Shown here: positions 1-6,143 of the stretch, one piece after another | Layout of the letters: each line of letters opens with the position of its first letter | Numbering within the stretch: the first letter of the stretch is position 1 | Assembly: GCF_024518835.1 (NCBI RefSeq) | Contig: NZ_JANIGO010000004.1 | Span: 1 to 64,000 of the forward strand | Origin: Limnobacter humi | GTDB lineage: Bacteria > Pseudomonadota > Gammaproteobacteria > Burkholderiales > Burkholderiaceae_B | Reading direction: 5' to 3' | DNA length: 64,000 bases | Notes under the pieces: generated by a model | The model's database searches: none | Seen by the model: the letters and a program-made list of their open reading frames with translations, nothing else | What the model was told of the DNA's origin: nothing | Made by a program: the position numbers and the translations under genes

Positions 1-830
1 TCTCCGCTTGCTTCAGGATTGCCATGATTTGGCTGTCAGAAAATCTTGATTGTTTCATTGCAGAACTCTCTTCCTCTAAGGTTGAAAATTCTACTTCCGA
101 TCCCGTTTATTTGCTGGGGGTATTACCACCGGAACAAATTTCAGGGCGACTCAAAAGCCTTTCTGGTACCACGGATTCGATGTATGTTTCTCATGAGACG
201 ATATACAAGTCGCTTTACATTCAAACACGGAATGTGTTCCGGGAAGAATTGAAGAAACACCTGCGCACAAGGAGAATGTTTCGCCACGCTAGGTCTCACC
301 GCATTACCAAGCGTGGCCAGATAGTTGAAGCAGTACCCATTCACGATAGGCCCAAAGAAGTTGAGAGTCGTGAAGTCACCGGACACTGGGAAGGTGATTT
401 ATTGGTAGGAACGACTACAAGCGCAATTGCGACAGTTGTCGAACGTAAGTCGAGATTCACTTTGCTTTGTAAGCTTTCGGATAAGAAATCGGGTTCGGTT
501 GTGTCCTCATTGACCTCACAAATGACCAAGCTGCCAGTCTCTGTATTGAAAAGTCTGACCTGGGACCGAGGGCAAGAAATGTCAGCGCACAAGACATTTT
601 CTAGTGATACAAAAATATCAGTCTACTTCTGTGACCCCAGTAGTCCCTGGCAACGAGGTACCAACGAAAACACCAATGGTCTACTGCGACAATACTTCCC
701 TCGAGGAAAAAACTTAGCTGTGTTCTCGCAACATGACCTAGACAAAATTGCAGAAAAACTAAACAACAGACCAAGAAAGATACTAGGTTTCAGGACGCCA
801 TCAGAGGTTTTTGAAGAAGCGTTGCACTGA
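1..830 (+). CDS. IS30-family transposase, 5' end outside window
   Basis: DDE transposase of the IS30 family. The IS30 core is clear: a PEQISGRL-SHETIYKSLY region, the first catalytic Asp in GHWEGDL, the second in LTWDRG, and the Glu in the NENTNGLLRQYFPRG motif, ending with the RPRKILGF tail. The frame is open to the left edge, so the true start lies upstream; an ATG at 24 is only internal. The N-terminal HTH expected in a full protein of about 320-380 residues is not in view. The stretch before PEQISGRL (roughly the first 35 residues) does not look like the usual IS30 sequence, so an upstream frameshift or degeneration is possible. The element borders an AT-rich, partly decayed accessory region, fitting a role in its rearrangement (inference). 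Confidence 0.9.
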   Translation, partial: SACFRIAMIWLSENLDCFIAELSSSKVENSTSDPVYLLGVLPPEQISGRLKSLSGTTDSMYVSHETIYKSLYIQTRNVFREELKKHLRTRRMFRHARSHRITKRGQIVEAVPIHDRPKEVESREVTGHWEGDLLVGTTTSAIATVVERKSRFTLLCKLSDKKSGSVVSSLTSQMTKLPVSVLKSLTWDRGQEMSAHKTFSSDTKISVYFCDPSSPWQRGTNENTNGLLRQYFPRGKNLAVFSQHDLDKIAEKLNNRPRKILGFRTPSEVFEEALH

Positions 831-998
831 CCGCTTAAATCCGTCCCAGTTAAAAATGGGGGGATTACCAATCCACTCCAATCATTCCAAGCCATTGATT
901 TCACCTTTCAAAAATAACAATGTCGCCCTGATTGATTTGAGTAAAAGAATTTTCTCGTTTTAAAATTTTTTTTAAATTATAAATATTTCAATGTTAAC
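831..998. other. AT-rich spacer right of the transposase
   Basis: Non-coding stretch between the transposase stop and the end of the leftward 217-residue gene. Its base composition is much more AT-rich than the rest of the window (runs such as ttttaaaattttttttaaatt around 955-980). The right end of the IS should fall in its first 50-70 bases, but I could not assign terminal inverted repeats because the left end is not in the window. No promoter or RNA gene is evident. Confidence 0.5.
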
Positions 999-1652
999 CT
1001 AAAAGAATAAAGAATAAAAATTAGGTGGGTTTTTCATATTATTTATTTCCAGGGTCCTTTCTACTTTTTTTTGAAATTTTGTATGCATTAGCGAAAAAAA
1101 TAAATATGAAGAAAAAAGCATTATTCCTGTCAATGTTGGCCATAGATGGGCGAGGCCTAACGTTGCCAATGCCACCCTGTTATCTGAAACCGGAAAAATG
1201 TTCAAAGCGTTGTATGCCGGGGAGTCATATAATAAAATGATCAAAGTCATCGCAAAAAAAATTAAACCCCAGCCCACCAAAATAAATTTAAACTTTGGGA
1301 TGGGTTTTTTATTTAATCGAGAATCAAATCCAAAAGAAACCCAAAAAAATGGAGTAATAAAATTTCCTATAAAACTTGGAAACAAAAGGTAAGTTGAAAG
1401 CACCGCATATGCGGCTGTGGCATGAGGAAAGCTAGACCTTTTAACATGATTCTGTACCTGAGGGATATTTTCCACCAACCATGATGTTGTGAAATCCAAC
1501 CCAAACGGCGAGGAGTGTGCCGGCCAAAACAAGGCCACACATGCAATCATTAAAAGCGGAACATGAATAAGCGTGTATCGCAACCAGCGCGGAGGCACTA
1601 AATAATGATCTTTAGGCAAATCTTGCATTTGATACCCCAAATCGTTAAACAT
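999..1652 (-). CDS. Four-helix membrane protein of unknown function
   Basis: 217 residues, not recognised as a known family. Four hydrophobic segments are visible: about 24-46 (LIHVPLLMIACVALFW), 78-110, 123-145 (FILVGWGLIFFAMTLIILL) and 165-190, with a basic Lys/Arg-rich tail. An inner-membrane location is inferred. The ATG at 1652 overlaps the stop of the upstream 277-residue gene (1645-1647), so translation is probably coupled. A truncated, start-less copy of its first codons sits at 3910-3982 beside the second copy of the neighbouring gene, showing that the two genes were duplicated as a unit. The gene is AT-rich. In this setting it could be part of an effector/immunity set, but nothing in the sequence proves a function. 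Confidence 0.7.
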   Translation of the reverse strand: MFNDLGYQMQDLPKDHYLVPPRWLRYTLIHVPLLMIACVALFWPAHSSPFGLDFTTSWLVENIPQVQNHVKRSSFPHATAAYAVLSTYLLFPSFIGNFITPFFWVSFGFDSRLNKKPIPKFKFILVGWGLIFFAMTLIILLYDSPAYNALNIFPVSDNRVALATLGLAHLWPTLTGIMLFSSYLFFSLMHTKFQKKVERTLEINNMKNPPNFYSLFF

Positions 1653-2488
1653 GATTGAGCTTGAACCCCAAAATCATCTGCGTGATTTTTTCCTGTATAT
1701 CTTCCCAGTGCGGCAGCATGCCTATGCGGTACGTTACGTACACATACACACTGGGGCCGCCTGCTTGCGCCAGGTTAAAGCCGTGGATGCACGGCGCTGC
1801 CGCATGCTGCACCGTGTCGCAATTGATCATGGCTTTAAAACTGCCATTCTTGCTGTAAGCCACATACAGGGTGTCGTCGATGTACGCTTGGCTTGGATCT
1901 CGCGGCAGCCCGGTGGCTTTGCGGACCAACAAATACCCAGTTAAACCAAATTTTTTACCCTGCATGGGCTGGTAGTAAGTGCCTTGGGATACCGAATTGG
2001 GTTGAATCTTGTACTTGTAATGCCCCTCCGGAAACTCCTTTGGGTAGGGGGAGCTCACCCCAAACATAATCCAGTCTGTGCTGAAAATGCCTTTCCTTCT
2101 TTTGTCATCGCGCAGCTCAATGCTCGACAGTGTGGCCATGTCGGGGTAACGAAACGTGACACCGAAGCTTTTCAGCGCCGAGTCATAGGTTCGCTCAGGC
2201 ACAGGCCCTTTGCGCCTTTCCCCCCAACCAGGGTCGCCAACATATTCCACATCCTCTGCCATGTGCCGGGGGATTTTGATCGGCATGCCATTGAGGTTTC
2301 CAACAACATCTTGGGTGCTGATGCTGGCCAAGGCCATGGCCGGTGGTGTTGGGCCGAACATGTAATCGCGCAGGACAGTGCCCATCATCACCACGCAACC
2401 GCCGATAATTAAACACGGCAAGGCCAGCAACGCAAACACCAGGTAATGACCGATACTGCGTTTTCTCACTTTTTCCATGGCAACACCA
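1580..2488. repeat. Direct repeat copy A (909 bp), partner at 3910-4818
   Basis: This stretch matches 3910-4818 in the same orientation, and both copies are 909 bp long. It spans the start of the 217-residue membrane gene, all of the 277-residue gene, and about 10 bp before its ATG. Identity is not even: the right part (encoding the N-terminal half) is almost identical, while differences cluster in the left part (encoding the C-terminal half), for example around 2010-2050 and 1875-1905. At both borders the match stops abruptly, as expected for a segmental duplication. Confidence 0.93.
1645..2478 (-). CDS. Membrane-anchored or lipoprotein-like protein, duplicated (copy A); immunity-like candidate
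   Basis: 277 residues from the ATG at 2478; an in-frame GTG at 2499 would add 7 residues, but only the MEKVRK start is shared with the second copy. The N-terminus has a basic stretch (MEKVRKRSIGHY) and one hydrophobic segment (residues 12-33) ending in IIGGC, which could be a transmembrane anchor or a lipobox. The rest should be extracytoplasmic and has two Cys in the C-terminal part (NC...APC). The family is not firmly recognised; the layout recalls periplasmic immunity proteins of the Tli type (inference, weak). It lies directly downstream of the broken papain-like gene and is nearly identical in its N-terminal half to the protein at 3975-4808, with substitutions concentrated in the C-terminal half. 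Confidence 0.75.
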   Translation of the reverse strand: MEKVRKRSIGHYLVFALLALPCLIIGGCVVMMGTVLRDYMFGPTPPAMALASISTQDVVGNLNGMPIKIPRHMAEDVEYVGDPGWGERRKGPVPERTYDSALKSFGVTFRYPDMATLSSIELRDDKRRKGIFSTDWIMFGVSSPYPKEFPEGHYKYKIQPNSVSQGTYYQPMQGKKFGLTGYLLVRKATGLPRDPSQAYIDDTLYVAYSKNGSFKAMINCDTVQHAAAPCIHGFNLAQAGGPSVYVYVTYRIGMLPHWEDIQEKITQMILGFKLNHV

Positions 2489-2527
2489 ATACCGAACACA
2501 GTTTTCTCTGTGTATTACAAATGCGGT

Positions 2528-2716
2528 TTAGGTTCCAGCAACCGATGATTTTGATGCGCCTGTTCCAGTACCACTGCCATCACGCATCATGGCCTGGTGA
2601 AGGTCGGCCAGGTTGCCGGCACCGCGCAGGTACAGCATGCCCGCCACTTCGGGTGACACAGCAACCCGATCCAGGTTGTTGGTGTACATCAAATCGGTTT
2701 GAAACCACACATCGGT
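2528..2716 (-). pseudogene. Out-of-frame 3' remnant resembling the tail of an RTX-type secreted protein
   Basis: A frame of about 62 codons begins just after a TAA and overlaps the end of the papain-like gene in another frame. It reads TDVWFQTDLMYTNN, then a Val/Pro-type linker, then AGMLYLRGAGNLADLHQAMM and RDGSG. From memory, the order DVWF.T..MYT ... LRG.GN..DLHQAM.RD.SG is typical of the region after the Ca-binding LDLDGDG block in large RTX/haemolysin-type proteins. Here it joins the papain-like N-terminus out of frame and without the middle, as expected after a large internal deletion. It ends at a TAA soon after, so it also lacks the normal C-terminal extension. That this is coding residue and not chance is judged from its composition and motif; no alignment was run. 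Confidence 0.55.
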
Positions 2717-3249
2717 TTAATCGGTGAGCCCACGGTGGTGATTCGCTGAAAGTCGGAGCGGATGGAATCGAAGGTGTCATTTGGCCATGGAAGGCCAGTG
2801 GCTGGGTCTCCACCGAATGAAGAGGTGAAGTAAGGCAATGCGCTCAATGCCCCCAAGTTACTAATTGGAACGGGGTTTCCTTCGAAACCATATGGATTTA
2901 AACCCGCAACTTCCAATGCCTTCCACACAAAATCAACACAACTGTTGGTGAGGACGTTGTAGGATGATGAGTCAAAGCCATACGCAGGAGGATTGTTATA
3001 AAAGTCGATTAGTTTTTGATATTGTTCATCTGAAATCTCTAACCGCCGTTGGTGATACTCCTGGTATCGCGTATCGTCATCATTATATGTCTTGCCAATA
3101 AAATAATGCCCCTCATTTCTACCAAAACCAATCAATTGAGTAGAAACTCCCTCTTTCTCAAGGGACAGCCAAGCGTGACCGGCGATTGATGGGTCTGAAT
3201 CTTTGATTGGGGCATTGGGCTCTGCAACCTTGATTATGAGTATCGGCAT
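2689..3249 (-). CDS. Permuted papain-like (NlpC/P60/LRAT-type) protein, probable effector N-terminus
   Basis: 186 residues. An early His in SIAGHAWLSL (about residues 22-31) and a later Cys in TNSCVDFVWKAL (about 107-118) give the His-before-Cys order of circularly permuted papain-fold enzymes, a fold used by amidases, acyltransferases and several secreted bacterial toxins. The ATG at 3249 has an AGGAG about 10 bases upstream and overlaps the stop of the upstream 187-residue gene, so the N-terminus is well supported. There is no signal peptide. The C-terminus looks abnormal: after FQRITTVGSPI the family I recall would continue into a Ca-binding block, but here the frame ends within 12 residues and an RTX-tail-like frame starts (2528-2716). 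The substrate is unknown. Type I secretion genes lie upstream in the same direction, so export by that system is a reasonable inference for the intact ancestor. Confidence 0.7.
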   Translation of the reverse strand: MPILIIKVAEPNAPIKDSDPSIAGHAWLSLEKEGVSTQLIGFGRNEGHYFIGKTYNDDDTRYQEYHQRRLEISDEQYQKLIDFYNNPPAYGFDSSSYNVLTNSCVDFVWKALEVAGLNPYGFEGNPVPISNLGALSALPYFTSSFGGDPATGLPWPNDTFDSIRSDFQRITTVGSPIKPMCGFKPI

Positions 3250-3797
3250 CGGGGTATTACTCCTGTTGATGGGTTGTATCCAAATTTCAAAAGATCGGGT
3301 GCGCCAAAGTACAATCCAACCTGGCTTCTGTTGAGTGGTTCATTAATATTGAATACACGTATTTTCAGCTTGTAGATGCCGGGGTGGAGCTTGCAGTATG
3401 CAAATGTGTTGGATAATGAGAGAGTGCTGCGACCACTAATTCGTATCAGATGGTTTGAGCTGGATGAAACAAGAGTGGGCAAGTTGGATTGTTTTTTTTC
3501 ATACAATTCAAAATCCACATATCCTGCATGCTCATCCAATTTTCTAGAAGATACCTCGCTGTCGCGAACAATTTGGTCTCTTGAAAAGCGCACTACAACC
3601 TCATAAGACCATTCTTTTCTTACTTCAAACTCACGCTCTAAATAGAATGATCCATCGCTTGCCTTTTGTAATGATTGGCTAACTAAAACCATCCGATCAA
3701 AAGGATCTAGAAATCGATGACCAAACCAGGCGATAAATATGAGTAGAGCCATCAGAAGAAAGAGTCCGGCGCGCCTCAACCATTTCACGTAGTTCAC
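3234..3797 (-). CDS. Single-pass exported protein of unknown function; candidate immunity protein
   Basis: 187 residues from a GTG at 3797 preceded by AGGAG at suitable spacing. One N-terminal transmembrane segment (about residues 9-28, LRRAGLFLLMALLIFIAWFG) is followed by an extracytoplasmic domain rich in beta-type sequence (FYLEREFEVRKEWSYEVVVRF is split around residues 52-72) with two Cys near the end. The pattern somewhat resembles DUF5625-like periplasmic proteins, but I cannot confirm this. Its stop overlaps the start of the papain-like gene, so the two are probably translated together. Tight pairing of a periplasm-facing anchored protein with a putative papain-fold toxin suggests an immunity role (inference). 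It is more AT-rich than the core genes of the window. Confidence 0.65.
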   Translation of the reverse strand: MNYVKWLRRAGLFLLMALLIFIAWFGHRFLDPFDRMVLVSQSLQKASDGSFYLEREFEVRKEWSYEVVVRFSRDQIVRDSEVSSRKLDEHAGYVDFELYEKKQSNLPTLVSSSSNHLIRISGRSTLSLSNTFAYCKLHPGIYKLKIRVFNINEPLNRSQVGLYFGAPDLLKFGYNPSTGVIPRCRYS

Positions 3798-3909
3798 GAA
3801 TACTCCTGCTTCCGAGGTTTTAATTAAAAATCAATTTGGAGATTGTTTTGGTTAAAAAAATTAGATTCAATTGTTATTTATTTAATGGGGCGGTTGAATT
3901 GGATTAATT

Positions 3910-3982
3910 GCAACCGGCGCGGAGGCACTAAATAATGATCTTTCGAAAAACCTTGCATTTGATGCCCCGAATCGTTAAACAG
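3910..3982 (-). pseudogene. Start-less 5' fragment of the 217-residue membrane gene
   Basis: Translated leftward from 3982 this gives LFNDSGHQMQ, then SKDHYLVPPR, matching the first residues of the membrane protein at 999-1652. The initiator ATG has become CTG (cat to cag on the + strand) and the similarity stops after about 24 codons, where unrelated AT-rich sequence begins. It marks the left edge of repeat copy B and shows that copy B arose from, or recombined with, a unit containing both genes. Confidence 0.85.
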
Positions 3983-4808
3983 GACTGAGCTTAAACCCCA
4001 AAATCATCTGCGTGATTTTTTCCTGTATATCTTCCCAGTGTGGCAGCATGCCTATGCGGTACCTCGCGTATACATACACACTGGGGCCACCTGCTTGCGC
4101 CAGGTTAAAGCCGTGGCGGCACGGCGCTGCCGCATGCTGCACCGTGCTGCAATTGATCATAGCTTTAAAACTGCCATTCTTGCTGTAAGCCACATACAGG
4201 GTGTCTTCAACCACGGTGGGCATGGGGTCTGGCGGTAGACCAGTGGCTTTGCGGACCAACAAATACCCAGTTAAACCAAATTTTTTACCCTGCATGGGCT
4301 GGTAGTAAGTGCCTTGGGATACCGAATTTGGCTCCATCTTGTAGCGGTAATATCGCTCAGGAAAGTCGATTAGACTCGGTGAGCTCACCCCAAACATGAT
4401 CCAGTCTGTGCTGAAAATGCTTTTCTTTCTTTTGTCATCGCGCAGCTCAATGCTCGACAGTGTGGCCATGTCGGGGTAACGAAACGTGACACCGAAGCTT
4501 TTCAGCGCCGAGTCATAGGTTCGCTCAGGCACAGGCCCTTTGCGCCTTTCCCCCCAACCAGGGTCGCCAACATATTCCACATCCTCTGCCATGTGCCGGG
4601 GGATTTTGATCGGCATGCCATTGAGGTTTCCAACAACATCTTGGGTGCTGATGCTGGCCAAGGCCATGGCCGGTGGTGTTGGGCCGAACATGTAATCGCG
4701 CAGGACAGTGCCCATCATCACCACGCAACCGCCGATAATTAAACACGGCAAGGCCAGCAACGCAAACACCAGGTAATGACCGATACTGCGTTTTCTCACT
4801 TTTTCCAT
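3975..4808 (-). CDS. Membrane-anchored or lipoprotein-like protein, duplicated (copy B); immunity-like candidate
   Basis: 277 residues from the ATG at 4808; same length and same N-terminal anchor (MEKVRKRSIGHY ... IIGGC) as copy A at 1645-2478. Residues 1 to about 140 are almost identical to copy A. The C-terminal half differs in blocks: SLIDFPERYYRYKMEP against YPKEFPEGHYKYKIQP, and DPMPTVVEDT against DPSQAYIDDT. It begins 28 bases after the stop of the HlyD-type adaptor gene, in the same direction, so it is probably the third gene of the secretion operon. A conserved anchor with a varying outer domain fits a protein whose C-terminal face binds a changing partner, such as an immunity protein (inference). 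Confidence 0.75.
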   Translation of the reverse strand: MEKVRKRSIGHYLVFALLALPCLIIGGCVVMMGTVLRDYMFGPTPPAMALASISTQDVVGNLNGMPIKIPRHMAEDVEYVGDPGWGERRKGPVPERTYDSALKSFGVTFRYPDMATLSSIELRDDKRKKSIFSTDWIMFGVSSPSLIDFPERYYRYKMEPNSVSQGTYYQPMQGKKFGLTGYLLVRKATGLPPDPMPTVVEDTLYVAYSKNGSFKAMINCSTVQHAAAPCRHGFNLAQAGGPSVYVYARYRIGMLPHWEDIQEKITQMILGFKLSPV

Positions 4809-4835
4809 GGCAACACCACCAAACCGCTGCATACA

Positions 4836-6143
4836 TCAATACTCTTTCAGCGCATGAAAAAACTTATCCCCCAAAGGCCGTAGCAAATAGCTCAGCAATG
4901 TTCGCTGGCCTGAATTTATCAAAAGCTCCGCAGGTGCGCCTGGGGCGATGTAATGACGCTTTAGTTCAGCCTGGTTAGCTTCGTCCAGAATCACCTTCAA
5001 GGGGTAATAGCCATGGCCAGTTTTGGGGTCGGGCAGCGCGTCGGCCCCCACCGTGCCAAGCACGCCACGCAGCTCCAGTGTTTTTGCGGTTTGAAGAGCC
5101 GAGAACCGCACTGTTACTGTTAAGCCGCTGCGCACTTGGTCCCGAAACTGAGGTGCCAGCATGCCAGAAATTTCAAGTTGCCCCTGTGCAGGAGCAATGT
5201 CCATCAAATGTGCGCCCGCTGGTATGGCAACCCCTTCCGTTAACAGCTTCAAACCCAGTACAAAACCATCCACCGGGCTGTAAATCACCGTTTGCTGGCG
5301 TTCAAATCGGGCTTTTTCGTATTGCTCACTCAGTGTGGCAAATTGCCTTTTTGCCTCGCCAATTCCCGCTTGTTGTTCGGCTTCGAACTGCGCTTTCAGT
5401 TGCGCTGTTCGCGTTCTGGCCTCAGCAACTTGGCCTCTGTAGTGGCTTATTTTTTGGACATCATCTTGAATCGCCACCCGAATGGCTGCGTGTTGCAATT
5501 CAGAATCGGCCACAGCATTGCCCGACATGAATCCGGATGCCTGTAACGACTTGTGCTTACTGACCCTAGCATCCAGTAGGGCGAGTTGATCTTGCTTGGC
5601 ATCCATGCCCTTCTGAATGGCTTGAATACTGGCAATTGCTGTGTCTATAGCGTGTTGCAAGCCCGAGAGTTCTGCATGTAGTGCTGCGGCTTTGTTGTAT
5701 TGGGTGGCCTGCTCGGTGCGCAGCTGTGTCTGAAAAAATGGATTGCTCAACAGATCGCTTGGCCCATCAGCTGGCACTGCAATTCCCAACGCACTTAGCC
5801 GGGCTGCCCAGCTAAGCCGTTGCAATCCGAGCTCATCCACAGTGGCCTGCGCCATGGTGGGATCAAGGTGGGCCAGTACTTGTCCTTTTGTCACTCGGTC
5901 GCCTTCTCGGACAGAAATCGACTTGACCACCCCGCCGATTGCGTGTGTGACTGTTTTTCGTTCACCCTGCACATTGACCACACCAGCCAACGACACGCCC
6001 TGCCCCAGTGGAGCAAACGCTGCCCAGGCGAAGAAACCAAGCACACCGATTAGAAGAACCAAGACGCATCGACGGGTGAAGCGTTGCACGTCGGTGTCGA
6101 TCGCACTGGCTGTGGGGGCTGCGTTTAAATTGAGAGTATTCAT
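4836..6143 (-). CDS. Type I secretion membrane-fusion (HlyD/PrtE-type) adaptor
   Basis: 435 residues, the usual size of HlyD-family periplasmic adaptors. A cytoplasmic N-terminus is followed by one transmembrane helix (about 28-48, VLVLLIGVLGFFAWAAFAPL), a first half-lipoyl segment (GVVKSISVREGDRVTKGQVL, about 72-91), a long coiled-coil hairpin rich in Gln/Ala (about 110-280), the second half-lipoyl segment (VIYSPVDGFVLGLKLLTEG, about 286-304) and the C-terminal beta-barrel region. It should link the inner-membrane ABC protein to a TolC-type outer-membrane channel; no TolC gene is in the window. The start overlaps the stop of the ABC gene by four bases (ATGA), so they form an operon. Confidence 0.95.
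   Translation of the reverse strand: MNTLNLNAAPTASAIDTDVQRFTRRCVLVLLIGVLGFFAWAAFAPLGQGVSLAGVVNVQGERKTVTHAIGGVVKSISVREGDRVTKGQVLAHLDPTMAQATVDELGLQRLSWAARLSALGIAVPADGPSDLLSNPFFQTQLRTEQATQYNKAAALHAELSGLQHAIDTAIASIQAIQKGMDAKQDQLALLDARVSKHKSLQASGFMSGNAVADSELQHAAIRVAIQDDVQKISHYRGQVAEARTRTAQLKAQFEAEQQAGIGEAKRQFATLSEQYEKARFERQQTVIYSPVDGFVLGLKLLTEGVAIPAGAHLMDIAPAQGQLEISGMLAPQFRDQVRSGLTVTVRFSALQTAKTLELRGVLGTVGADALPDPKTGHGYYPLKVILDEANQAELKRHYIAPGAPAELLINSGQRTLLSYLLRPLGDKFFHALKEY

Larger units (their letters stand above)
3910..4818. repeat. Direct repeat copy B (909 bp), partner at 1580-2488
   Basis: Second copy of the 909-bp repeat. It holds the complete second 277-residue gene plus the 5' fragment of the membrane gene. 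Copy B sits directly behind the HlyD-type gene, while copy A sits behind the papain-like remnant, so the duplication brackets the 187-residue gene and the papain-like gene. Recombination between the copies would delete about 2.3 kb including the putative effector. Confidence 0.93.
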
